DNA from: Bacteroidota bacterium
Lineage (GTDB): Bacteria; Bacteroidota; Bacteroidia; Chitinophagales; Saprospiraceae
NCBI GenBank assembly: GCA_017858735.1
Contig: JAFMBH010000005.1
Span: 1-64,000 of the forward strand
Length of the DNA: 64,000 bases
Direction: 5' to 3'
Shown here one piece after another: positions 33,136-42,348 of this stretch (within the stretch, counting starts at the first letter, position 1; each line of letters starts with the position of its first letter). The notes under the pieces are model-generated. The model did no database searches. It had not been told where the DNA came from and saw only the letters and a list, made by a program, of their open reading frames with translations. The position numbers and the translations under genes are program-made.

Positions 33136-35235
33136 TCAATATTTTTGGAATGAACCGATGGCCGTCTTTTGATTATCTGAACTCAGGGAAATGAAATATT
33201 GTCCTTGAGGTAATTCAATCAAAGAGATAGATAATTCAGTACCATTTTCCCATTGCCATTCTTTAAGTTTTGTACCATTCAAATGATATATTACCCCATT
33301 TTTCAAAGGTGTTGAACTTGAAATCTTTAGGATATTCCCAGAGGGATTAGGATAAAGCGTAATACCCATTTGGGCTAACGTATTCGATGTACCTGTTGTA
33401 ACCAACGCCGTTGTTGAATACGTATAAGGCGACCATCCTTTTTCACCCTTTGCAACTACTCTGAATAAGGTATTAGCATTAAATCCAGCTTCAAGAATAG
33501 TATATTGGGTCGTATTAGCAGGTAAATTTTTTAAAACCTGATAAGATTTACCACCATCTATCGAGTATTCAATCTGATAGCCCGTTTCATCCATGGCAAT
33601 ATCAAGCCACTCCATACTTATTATCCCTTTGCTAACCTCTCTGCTTACCTTCCACTGAGCAGGTGCGTCAGGTGTTTCTCTGCCTGAAAGGCGAATGGCC
33701 AATTGCGTATCATAAAGGGACACAGGGCTTACTTGCCTAAAGGCATGTTCCATGTACCCGGGTGGTTGATTAAACCTGTGCATGCCCGTTAACGTAATAT
33801 TTCCACCAATGGCAAAATTTTGATGAAAAGGTGGTTTTTGAATGACCGCCTGATTATAATTTGGCTGATCTGAGGTAATGTTCCAGGCAACACCTGACGT
33901 AGTGGACCAACCATGCGCTGTTCCATAACTCCCTCTATTGTACAATCCTATTAATATCTGATTATTTACTTTTGAAAAGGCGATGTTATCATACAATAAT
34001 CCCTGACTCCAACGTCTGTGACCTTCACTTGAATTATGATCGCCCATACTGGTGCTACGGTGAAAAACAATACCCGATGCCGTACTGGCACCATTCGAAA
34101 CATAAGAATGCCTTCCTTCTGTGGTTTGACACTGCGTAAACAAAATATTACTTGTCAATGCACCCACATTAAAATTGTACCTTCGCTCCCCAGTAATCAG
34201 GGAATGTGGCTCCAATCCTTTAGATTGAATGACTGTTGCAAAATTAGTTCGCGTGAAATCGACGGCAGCATAATAAAAATGAAGACCTGTAAATTGCTTA
34301 ACCCACACATTTTCAGCTCCATAAAAAGCAAGCGCAGACTTGGCATGCGCTTCATCAAAAACACCTTTGGTTGCAATATCTACCCTTAAGTTTTCAACGC
34401 CAACTTCGGTTACATTGCCTGGTAAAGCCACTTTATATATTTCTGTTTGAACAAATTCCCTGTCAAAATGATCAAAGATGGGAACATCCAGTTTAATCTT
34501 TTGCTGGTTCCTGTCAATATCGACAATGTGTCTTAAGTAATACATATCAACTGCCGTAACAGACCAGGGTTCGTCTGTATCATGTCCTCCAAAATCAATT
34601 CTTTTTAACCAGAAATAAGTACTTGGGTGATAAAGACCTATCGTATCACCTATCTTATAATTTTGACTATTTTCAACTTGGATAGTTTTAGTTCCAGAAG
34701 GTAAAAAAGGACTGGTTATTTTTGTCCTGACCCCACCAACTGCTTGCCTCCAGTCAGTACCAGTCGAACTAAAACCAACTTCAATGACATTACGTAAAGC
34801 AGGTACATTTCCCGTTGCCACTAAAACCGTATTTTTCAAAGTATCTTCCCCATCACCTTCACCTCTAAGAATGATGCCACTTGCTTTTATTCTTATGGTT
34901 CCGGCTATAGTATATTTACCCGCCTTCAAAAGCAAGGCTCCTCTAATGCCTTTTTGGTCCAAGGGTAAGGCAACCATTTCATCCAATGCTTTTTGGATAT
35001 GCTGGGTATTGTCCCCTGAAACAGGTTGTATTGTTTTTTTAATACTTACCTCGGGAAGAGGAACTCCACCACCACGATACCCAGCGTGACTGAAATTTGG
35101 AATATAATTATTTTCCTTATCCGCATGATACATCAATTGTCCGGATGAATCCGGATAGATTATGCTTGAATAATATGTTTGACCTAAAAGCACAGTAGGC
35201 ACAAAAAGAAACAGATACTTTAGTATTGTAATCAT
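33136..35235 (-). CDS. secreted right-handed beta-helix protein (probable polysaccharide lyase) with FN3-like and T9SS domains
   Basis: 699 aa: signal peptide (cut near LLGQ), a pectate-lyase-superfamily beta-helix (about 60-510), a fibronectin-III-like domain (about 535-625; EYSIDGGKSYQVLKNL, GFNANTLFRVVAKGEKGW) and a T9SS sorting domain (about 630-699; ITLYPNPSGNILKIS, LPQGQYFISLS). The helix starts with IQKALDEMVALPLDQKGIRGALLLKAGKY, the usual capping helix and first turn of Pectate_lyase_3-type proteins. I cannot place it in a numbered PL family. Together with GH88 it suggests an extracellular lyase acting on a uronate polymer. It is the last gene before the convergent GH127. Confidence 0.6.
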   Translation of the reverse strand: MITILKYLFLFVPTVLLGQTYYSSIIYPDSSGQLMYHADKENNYIPNFSHAGYRGGGVPLPEVSIKKTIQPVSGDNTQHIQKALDEMVALPLDQKGIRGALLLKAGKYTIAGTIRIKASGIILRGEGDGEDTLKNTVLVATGNVPALRNVIEVGFSSTGTDWRQAVGGVRTKITSPFLPSGTKTIQVENSQNYKIGDTIGLYHPSTYFWLKRIDFGGHDTDEPWSVTAVDMYYLRHIVDIDRNQQKIKLDVPIFDHFDREFVQTEIYKVALPGNVTEVGVENLRVDIATKGVFDEAHAKSALAFYGAENVWVKQFTGLHFYYAAVDFTRTNFATVIQSKGLEPHSLITGERRYNFNVGALTSNILFTQCQTTEGRHSYVSNGASTASGIVFHRSTSMGDHNSSEGHRRWSQGLLYDNIAFSKVNNQILIGLYNRGSYGTAHGWSTTSGVAWNITSDQPNYNQAVIQKPPFHQNFAIGGNITLTGMHRFNQPPGYMEHAFRQVSPVSLYDTQLAIRLSGRETPDAPAQWKVSREVSKGIISMEWLDIAMDETGYQIEYSIDGGKSYQVLKNLPANTTQYTILEAGFNANTLFRVVAKGEKGWSPYTYSTTALVTTGTSNTLAQMGITLYPNPSGNILKISSSTPLKNGVIYHLNGTKLKEWQWENGTELSISLIELPQGQYFISLSSDNQKTAIGSFQKY

Positions 35236-35316
35236 TTTTTAGGATTAAATGGCATTTAACATGCTATGTAAGCATTATTAATGAAAGGAAAATCTATAAA
35301 ACAGGGTAAAAAAGTT

Positions 35317-38300
35317 TTATTGGAAATTTGCCTTATATTCTGAAGGGCTTTGATTGTACTGCTTTTGAAAACACTTGTTAAAATATTTTGGATCTCTAAA
35401 TCCTGTCATATAGCAAACCTCACTTACAGAAAGTTTACCCGTTTTCAATAATTGAGCGGCTCTCTTCAATCTGATTATCTTGATAAAGTTTTTGGGTGTC
35501 TCCCCAGTTAATGCCCTCATTTTATTAAAAAGAGAAGGTCGGCTTACCGCCAGATCCTGTGCGAACTGATCCACAGAATATTCAGGAAAATCCATATTTT
35601 TTTCAACTAACGCTATAGCATTTTGAATCAATGTCTCATCTGCTGAAGTAAAAGTGATTTCCGAAGGTTCTAAAATTTCCTTTTCCTTGAATTTTTGACG
35701 GCTGAACCCTCTATTTCTTAAAATATTTTCAACCCGAATAAATAATTCCTTTGGGTGAAAGGGCTTAGTCAAATATTCATCGGCACCCGTTTTTAATCCC
35801 TCTAATTTAAAGGAAAAATCAGATTGTGCCGTAAGAAGGATAATGGGTATATGGCTGGTTTCAAAATTTGCTCTTAATTGGTAACTTAACTGAAATCCAT
35901 CCATACCAGGCATCATAACATCACTTATTATTAGATCCGGTTGTAATAATAACGCTTTTTCAAATCCACTCTTCCCATCTGTTGCTCTGGAGAGGAAAAT
36001 GGTCGGCGGGAAAATGGTACTCAAATAATCTATAATTTCCTCATTATCATCTATAAGCAAAAAATGAAAGGACTGGGTATTTAGTAAAGAATCCGATGCA
36101 ACCTGAACTTCTGACCAATCTTCCCAGGACGGAGATTGTTCCATTTCATTCATTTTTATCCCCTTTCTAGTGTCCGTCCCATTCTGCTTTACACTTATCT
36201 CTTGAGCTACCAGATTTAAATTTATTGGAAAGGTAACTTCAAAAGAGGCTCCCTTATTAGGTTCACTTTCTACCTTTATTTCCCCTTTATGTAGCTTCAC
36301 CATCTGTAACGAAAGCGCTAAGCCAATACCTGTACCCTCATTTTGGACGCGTAAAGATGGATGATGATTATCCTTTTCATAGAACCTCCTGAAAATTTCA
36401 TTCTGAAATTCAGGCTCTATCCCAATGCCACTATCTTTGAATATACAACTTACAGTTTCCTCTTTTTTAGCTATGACAATGGAAATATTCCCCCCCTCGG
36501 GTGTAAATTTAAAAGCATTAGAAAGTAGATTATAAAATACTTTTTCCATTTTATCCCTGTCCATGAATACTGGAAATGGCGAAAAATCATACGTTATCTT
36601 AAAATCTATATGATGTAATCTCATCTCATCCTTGAATGAATCAGAAATATCCCTTAAAAAGGAAATAATATCCGTTTCCTCTATGTTCATTTCTTCATGA
36701 TCCCTTTCGAGTTTCCTGAAAGTTAATAACTGATTTACCAGGTTTAATAATCGTACTGCATTCCTATGCGCTGTTTTTAAAGGACCAAAATTCTTTTTAT
36801 TCTCCTTATTACTATCGAGTAATTCTTCTAAGGGTCCTAGAATCAGAGACAGGGGCGTCCTTAATTCATGGGTAATATTCGTGAAAAACCTAAGTTTCAT
36901 CTGATGAATTTCAGATTGCTTTCCTTTTTCCACCTGTTCCAATGCTAAGGTATGGTTCAAAACTATAAATCGGTATCCTATAAATAAGGCTATAGCGAAC
37001 AACGAGAAATACACCAAATAGGCAGGTAAACTAAGCCATGGTGACGGTAAAACTTTTATGGTTATCACTTTTTCTTTAGGATTCCAGATACCATCATTAT
37101 TCCCTCCCTTTAATCGAAATAAATAGCCGCCCGGTTTTTGAAGGGTGTAGGTAACTTCATGACTACCAACAATATATTGCCAATATTTGTCCAACCCTTC
37201 CAATTTGATGGCATAATGGTTTTTCTGGGGATTCAAATAATCCAGCGCCGAAAATTGTAACGTGAAATTTGCCTGATTATGTTTAAAAGTAATAAGATCC
37301 ATTTGATTTAAAGCTTTGGATAGGATTCCATCCTTAGCTCCAACTTTTACTTCCCGATTATTCACAATCAACCTGGTAAGGGCAACTTTAGGTATATACT
37401 TATTGGTCTTTAAATTGGAAGGTTGAAACAAGGTGAACCCATTCTTGCCTCCAAAAAGTAAACTTCCTGTTTTTGACTCCATTAATCCAGCATTATAGTT
37501 GAATTCCAGGTTTTGGAGACCATCACTACTGTTATAATTAAGAAAAGATTTCCGCTCCACATTACATCTGGAAATCCCTTGATTTGTACCCAACCATATT
37601 TCCCCCCGCTTATCCTCAAGGATGGTAAAAATAGTATGTCCCGCTAAGCCTTCCTTTTCAGTAAAATAATTAAAGGATTGATTATTTTTATAAATGAGAC
37701 CATTTGAAAAAGTGCCAATCCAAATATTTCCCTTACTATCTTCATATAAGGAAGCAATATTATACCCATCTAAATACCTTTTAAAAGTATAATTCCCCTT
37801 TTCTATATTTTCCTTTGAGAGTAGATTTAACCCGTCTTCCGTTCCAATCCATACATTTCCCATCTTATCCCTGATAAGGATCCTTCCCAGATTATTACTT
37901 AAGCTTTCCTGTCTTTTCGGGTCATGTTGAATTTGTGTAATTTTTTTATTTCCAATATCCAATACATTTAAGCCCCCACCATAAGTTAATACATAGATTA
38001 GATTTTTTATTTTTAATAAGGAATAAACGTTTAAACTTGAAAACCTATCCCATCCTCTTTCTCCCTTTCCATAATTGGTAAAGGATTTTTTATCTACATC
38101 ATAATTATCAAGTCCTGCATTATAGGTTCCTATCCAAAGCTGGTTTTTTTCATAATACAAAGCTTTTATATTATTTCCACTTAAGGTGTTCGTTTTCAGA
38201 GGGGAATGAAAATAATTTACAAACGTTTGCCTCCCTTTTTCAAAATAATTAAGACCGCCACCTTCTGTTCCAATCCAAAAATTCCCATTTTTATCCTCTT

Positions 38301-39414
38301 TAATGGCACTGACCACATTGTGACTCAGACTATTCCTTTCAGGAATATGTACATAATTTTGAAACCGTTTTATACCCGGATCATAAAAATTAACACCCCC
38401 GTAAAAGGTGCCCACCCACAGACTTCCCTTTTTATCGAAAAATACAGACCAAATGGAACTACTGCTTAAATTAGATTGATTTTTTTCATCTGCTACAATA
38501 GCCTTAAAATTATTTCTTACAGGATCAAACTGATTTAAACCAACAAAAGTACCCACCCATATTTGTCCATTTGGATGTACCGCAATACTCCTTATCATAT
38601 TGTTGCTTAAAGATCTTGAATCCTTCTCAATATGCTTGTATTGCACCATTTTATTTGTCAAGGTGTGCCATTTGTACAAACCTTCCCCATGGGTTCCTAA
38701 CCACAACTGCTGTTGAAGATCACTTTGAATAGCATATATGGCTTGGCTCTTCAGCGATTTGACACCAGGAACCTCTGGAATATAAACTTCCTTCAGGTCA
38801 ACCTGTTTATTCAATCCATATTTCAGTTGAAACAAACCTGCATTCGTTCCAATCCATATCTTTTTACCTTTATCTTCATGTATGGATAAAATATTTAGTG
38901 GATTCCCCTGATATCTAATGGATTGCTTTTCGAATTTATCCTTCGTTGCATTGAACAAATATAGACCATCAGGTACACCAACCCATAAATTACCATTACT
39001 GTCTCTAAGTAAAGCCTGTATATAATATTCTGAAATATCATTAACTTTTGTTGGATTGAAATGATAGTTATGGAATTCATTTTTTTCTGAAATGAATCGG
39101 CTTAATCCTTTTGTTGAACCTGCCCAGATGGTTTTTAGCAGGGGATCAAAATAAAGAAGACGGATATCATCAAATAACAGGCTGTTGGGATTACCCCTAT
39201 CTTTTCTAAAAATCTGTATATTATAACCATCAAACCTATTTAAACCATCTCTGGTTCCAAACCATAAAAAGTGATCATTATCTTGCGTGACAGCAATAAC
39301 GGAGCTATTTGAAATCCCTTCTTGCACACTTAACCTTCTAAAAGTTATCTGACTATAACCTAAAGCGTGTAAGAATAAGAAGCAAAAAATGAAGGCCAAT
39401 AATTTTCCCATCAC
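35317..39414 (-). CDS. hybrid two-component system (HTCS) sensor/regulator
   Basis: 1365 aa single-chain HTCS. Order: signal peptide (1-21); periplasmic two-component propeller of about 14 repeats (GNLWVGVPDGLYLF type); Y_Y_Y domain (about 725-785; YAIKLEGLDKYWQYIV); membrane helix (about 797-817); histidine kinase dimerisation site FFTNITHELRTPLS with H849; HATPase with NLLSNAFKFTPEGG and GTGIGLAL; receiver domain with phospho-acceptor D1165 (SDVMMPGMDG); AraC HTH at the C-terminus (about 1265-1365). It senses an oligosaccharide in the periplasm and activates its locus. Position between the T9SS lyase and GH88 genes makes it the likely switch of the 33136-46861 region. Confidence 0.95.
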   Translation of the reverse strand: MMGKLLAFIFCFLFLHALGYSQITFRRLSVQEGISNSSVIAVTQDNDHFLWFGTRDGLNRFDGYNIQIFRKDRGNPNSLLFDDIRLLYFDPLLKTIWAGSTKGLSRFISEKNEFHNYHFNPTKVNDISEYYIQALLRDSNGNLWVGVPDGLYLFNATKDKFEKQSIRYQGNPLNILSIHEDKGKKIWIGTNAGLFQLKYGLNKQVDLKEVYIPEVPGVKSLKSQAIYAIQSDLQQQLWLGTHGEGLYKWHTLTNKMVQYKHIEKDSRSLSNNMIRSIAVHPNGQIWVGTFVGLNQFDPVRNNFKAIVADEKNQSNLSSSSIWSVFFDKKGSLWVGTFYGGVNFYDPGIKRFQNYVHIPERNSLSHNVVSAIKEDKNGNFWIGTEGGGLNYFEKGRQTFVNYFHSPLKTNTLSGNNIKALYYEKNQLWIGTYNAGLDNYDVDKKSFTNYGKGERGWDRFSSLNVYSLLKIKNLIYVLTYGGGLNVLDIGNKKITQIQHDPKRQESLSNNLGRILIRDKMGNVWIGTEDGLNLLSKENIEKGNYTFKRYLDGYNIASLYEDSKGNIWIGTFSNGLIYKNNQSFNYFTEKEGLAGHTIFTILEDKRGEIWLGTNQGISRCNVERKSFLNYNSSDGLQNLEFNYNAGLMESKTGSLLFGGKNGFTLFQPSNLKTNKYIPKVALTRLIVNNREVKVGAKDGILSKALNQMDLITFKHNQANFTLQFSALDYLNPQKNHYAIKLEGLDKYWQYIVGSHEVTYTLQKPGGYLFRLKGGNNDGIWNPKEKVITIKVLPSPWLSLPAYLVYFSLFAIALFIGYRFIVLNHTLALEQVEKGKQSEIHQMKLRFFTNITHELRTPLSLILGPLEELLDSNKENKKNFGPLKTAHRNAVRLLNLVNQLLTFRKLERDHEEMNIEETDIISFLRDISDSFKDEMRLHHIDFKITYDFSPFPVFMDRDKMEKVFYNLLSNAFKFTPEGGNISIVIAKKEETVSCIFKDSGIGIEPEFQNEIFRRFYEKDNHHPSLRVQNEGTGIGLALSLQMVKLHKGEIKVESEPNKGASFEVTFPINLNLVAQEISVKQNGTDTRKGIKMNEMEQSPSWEDWSEVQVASDSLLNTQSFHFLLIDDNEEIIDYLSTIFPPTIFLSRATDGKSGFEKALLLQPDLIISDVMMPGMDGFQLSYQLRANFETSHIPIILLTAQSDFSFKLEGLKTGADEYLTKPFHPKELFIRVENILRNRGFSRQKFKEKEILEPSEITFTSADETLIQNAIALVEKNMDFPEYSVDQFAQDLAVSRPSLFNKMRALTGETPKNFIKIIRLKRAAQLLKTGKLSVSEVCYMTGFRDPKYFNKCFQKQYNQSPSEYKANFQ

Positions 39415-39467
39415 TAGGTTTAACTACCAAATAGGAAATTTACAAAAAAAGTCTGAAGAAATCGGCT

Positions 39468-40661
39468 TTACCTTTTATAAGAAAGTTTCCTTTTTAATGC
39501 CTCAACATAGTAATAATCGGCGTAAATGATAGGGACATCAATTTCCGCTTTATTAGGTTTACCTCCAACACTGTGTTGTAAAAAGAAAGGAGATTGATTG
39601 GTCTTGTACTTTTCGTTTTGCAAATTTTCTAAAATTTTATCCGCATAAGAACGATATTTCTTTGCTTTTGATTTATCTAATTCGGCTAATTCCAGCAACC
39701 CGGAAGCTAAAATAGTTGCGGCAGAAACATCCCTTTCCTCATTTGGAATATTGGGTGCGTTAAAATCCCAATAGGGGATTAAATCTATGGGCATATTTGG
39801 ATGCGAAAAAATATAATCGGCAATTTTATGGGCAAAATTTAAAAACTGTGGGTCCTTAGTTTCCCGATATATCATGGTGTAACCATACAATCCCCAGGCT
39901 TGTCCTCTTGCCCAGGCAGATTCGTCAGATGCACCCTGATGGGTAACTTTTTTTTGAATGGCTCCTGTATTTGGATTATAATCAACCACATGAAAACAAC
40001 TGATATCCGGCCTGTAATGATTTTTCATGGTAAGGAAAGCATGAGAATAAGCTATTTTGTAATAGCTGGAATCCCCCGTCCAGGTGGTTGCTCTAAAAAG
40101 CAATTCTAAATTCATTAAATTATCAATAATCACAGGAAAATCCCAGACATCCTTATGATGATCCCAGGAACGGATGAGACCAACTTTAGGATTATATCGG
40201 GAGCTCAATGTTTTTGCTGCCTGAAGTATGATGGCCTTATAATTTTCATTTTTGGTAAATTCGTACGCATTACCAAAACTACAATATATTTTAAAACCTA
40301 AGTCATGGGTTTTTTTATCCAGCTTTTCCTTTTCCAGATATTTTCCCCAACCTTCAGCAGCTTCTTTCAATTTACTATTATTCTTGTAGTCATACAGTTG
40401 CCATAATATACCTGGATAAAAGCCACTGGTCCAACTACCGGAATGCGTGTTCATTAGACTACCATCTACATTAAGCGTTCTAGGAAAGTTTAATGAATCT
40501 GGTGTATGGTTGGGTAATTCCCTCACCGCTTTATCATAAATACGGTTTAATTCCTTTTCTACCCAATTGCTTTTTATTGGATGAACCCATAAAAAGCCTA
40601 TCATCAAGGCAAAAAAAGTGCCAAGCCCATAAAATACAGGCGAACTAAATTTTAAATACAT
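39468..40661 (-). CDS. GH88 unsaturated glucuronyl hydrolase
   Basis: 397 aa, signal/anchor segment at 9-26. The (alpha/alpha)6 barrel of GH88 carries the two catalytic aspartates in THDLGF (D120) and IIDNLMN (D180), matching D88 and D149 of the Bacillus enzyme in context. WARGQAWGLYGYTM and SAATILASGLLELA are also family hallmarks. It hydrates the 4,5-unsaturated uronic acid left by polysaccharide lyases, freeing it from the oligosaccharide. It lies downstream of the beta-helix and TonB receptor genes in one direction, which strongly supports a lyase-based uronate pathway. Confidence 0.92.
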   Translation of the reverse strand: MYLKFSSPVFYGLGTFFALMIGFLWVHPIKSNWVEKELNRIYDKAVRELPNHTPDSLNFPRTLNVDGSLMNTHSGSWTSGFYPGILWQLYDYKNNSKLKEAAEGWGKYLEKEKLDKKTHDLGFKIYCSFGNAYEFTKNENYKAIILQAAKTLSSRYNPKVGLIRSWDHHKDVWDFPVIIDNLMNLELLFRATTWTGDSSYYKIAYSHAFLTMKNHYRPDISCFHVVDYNPNTGAIQKKVTHQGASDESAWARGQAWGLYGYTMIYRETKDPQFLNFAHKIADYIFSHPNMPIDLIPYWDFNAPNIPNEERDVSAATILASGLLELAELDKSKAKKYRSYADKILENLQNEKYKTNQSPFFLQHSVGGKPNKAEIDVPIIYADYYYVEALKRKLSYKR

Positions 40662-40677
40662 GTGGTAAAGGATGTTT

Positions 40678-40714
40678 ATGAAAGAGAATACAGTAAAATT
40701 GCATTCTCTTTCAT
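40678..40714 (-). repeat. intercistronic 12-bp hairpin
   Basis: ATGAAAGAGAAT (40678-40689) and ATTCTCTTTCAT (40703-40714) are perfect inverted copies with a 13-nt loop, in the 66-bp gap between the beta-helix gene and GH88. No U-run follows on the minus strand, so it is more likely an mRNA processing or stability element, or an attenuator, than a terminator. Confidence 0.5.
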
Positions 40715-40727
40715 ATAATTCAAAATA

Positions 40728-42320
40728 TTAACGAACTATAATTTGCGAAGACATAGTTCCTTTTTCAGTTACTAATCTACCAATATACATACCAGCACTA
40801 AATTGTGTTGGAATAGAAAAGTTAACCTTATGTGAACCTGCATCTTGTCTTTGATTCACAATATTCAATATTCTCTGCCCCATTAGGTTATAGATAGATA
40901 AATCAACCTGTGTTGCCGCTGGTAATTCATATTCAATGAAACCACTTCCTGATATTGGATTTGGATTAATGGATAATTTTAACCAATTATTCCAAGCCAA
41001 TTCTTCATTGGAAGTAGCCACGGCACAAAAGTTTAAAACTCCAATTGGACCGCCCGTCGTACTTGCTTTGGCAGACTTGGTTGTAGAAGGAAAACATGGA
41101 TCTAATTTTGAAAAGTCAAAAAGATTACCAAAATCATAAGGAGTGCCTTTATAGGTTATATCCTCAACAATAAAATCGAACATATTTTTTGAGGTAATAT
41201 CCTTGTAAATATCAATGATGAATTGAGTGATATTCATTGGAACATTATTCAATTTTAATGGTTCCTCAAAATAAGTAGATGCCGCTGAGCTACCTAGTTT
41301 GTCAAGCAACAACTTCGAGTAAACAGCTGGTCTGTCAACCGTATCATTTGCATTAAAAATATTTAACATATCTTCTGTAAAGAAAATATTGTTACTGGCA
41401 AAAGTAAATTTAGCATCTGAATAAAGAGTATCTATGGTAAAGATTTTCTTTGCTTCTTTGTCAGGTTGGGTTTGTTCTTGTAATTGTGATTTAACAGAAC
41501 CCATCATTAATGGGTTTATCAGTAAATTATTAGTGAATTTAACTTCTTTCACCTTTCCAAATTGAAAAGAGCCGTGACGTCCACCAATATTAAAAGCGGT
41601 ATTTTGGTCAAATTCAAGGTAATTATGTCGTGCTGTAGCACCCATTGATCTGAATACCCTGTCCACCAAATTGTGCATAAGTGTATTTTTGACAATTAAG
41701 GTGTCAAAATAAAAGGTTCTGGCATCAACAGCCCTGCCATTTCCCTGGAAAATTTTCCTATTCCCGCCATTCCTTAATTGACAATTGGTCACATAAACTT
41801 TGGTATTGTTAGCTCCCAGACGAACCAATCCACCTCTGTCTTTCTCTATGATACAATTGTCAATGATTACCCGGGTATTGGCACCTGAAATAATGAACTT
41901 TGCATTGTGATGTTCTTGTCCAGGACCTCTCTCTCCGGTAACCATCCATAAATTCTTCAAAGTTAAATTTCCTTCGGAAAGAATATAATTAGGATAAGCT
42001 CCCGATGCATTGGGAATACGGGTTAAGTAAGGTTTTTCCTTTACATTAGCCAAATCAGTGGCTTCAATATGCAAAGTCCAGTTCGATTTATTGACCAAAG
42101 GGGCAGACAAAACATAAACAGATCCATTTTTCAACTTATAAATGGTATTTACATCTTTTCTAACGCCGCCCGCCAGCGTGTCGCCCATTATAACCGGATA
42201 AATATCCTTTAGTTTCGTTAAATCCGTGCTTGGATCAATCACCACAATTCTTTGAGCAAAAATGCTCGATGAATATAGCGTGAATGCTAATAAAAATAAA
42301 ATTGGTACTGTTTTTTTCAT
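40728..42320 (-). CDS. secreted parallel beta-helix protein with T9SS domain (probable lyase)
   Basis: 530 aa from the ATG at 42320, which opens a clean signal peptide (MKKTVPILFLLAF..., cut after FAQ); a frame from 42416 would overlap the receptor gene. The middle part (about 70-310) has repeated beta-helix turns with Asn ladders (VIIDNCIIEKDRGG, VYVTNCQLRNGGN, HNYLEFDQNTAFN, VKFTNNLLINPL), similar to DUF4957/chondroitinase-B-like helices. The C-terminus is a T9SS sorting domain (NPISGSGFIEY, SAGMYIGRLV). No numbered PL family is recognised. It follows the receptor by 28 bp, so it may bind or cleave the imported polymer outside the cell. Confidence 0.6.
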   Translation of the reverse strand: MKKTVPILFLLAFTLYSSSIFAQRIVVIDPSTDLTKLKDIYPVIMGDTLAGGVRKDVNTIYKLKNGSVYVLSAPLVNKSNWTLHIEATDLANVKEKPYLTRIPNASGAYPNYILSEGNLTLKNLWMVTGERGPGQEHHNAKFIISGANTRVIIDNCIIEKDRGGLVRLGANNTKVYVTNCQLRNGGNRKIFQGNGRAVDARTFYFDTLIVKNTLMHNLVDRVFRSMGATARHNYLEFDQNTAFNIGGRHGSFQFGKVKEVKFTNNLLINPLMMGSVKSQLQEQTQPDKEAKKIFTIDTLYSDAKFTFASNNIFFTEDMLNIFNANDTVDRPAVYSKLLLDKLGSSAASTYFEEPLKLNNVPMNITQFIIDIYKDITSKNMFDFIVEDITYKGTPYDFGNLFDFSKLDPCFPSTTKSAKASTTGGPIGVLNFCAVATSNEELAWNNWLKLSINPNPISGSGFIEYELPAATQVDLSIYNLMGQRILNIVNQRQDAGSHKVNFSIPTQFSAGMYIGRLVTEKGTMSSQIIVR

Positions 42321-42348
42321 AAAAATCCGTTTTGTGTAATTAAAAAAA

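Noticed and set aside
34036-34389. 117-codon frame antisense to the T9SS beta-helix gene
   Set aside because: No recognisable domain and lies wholly inside a confident gene.
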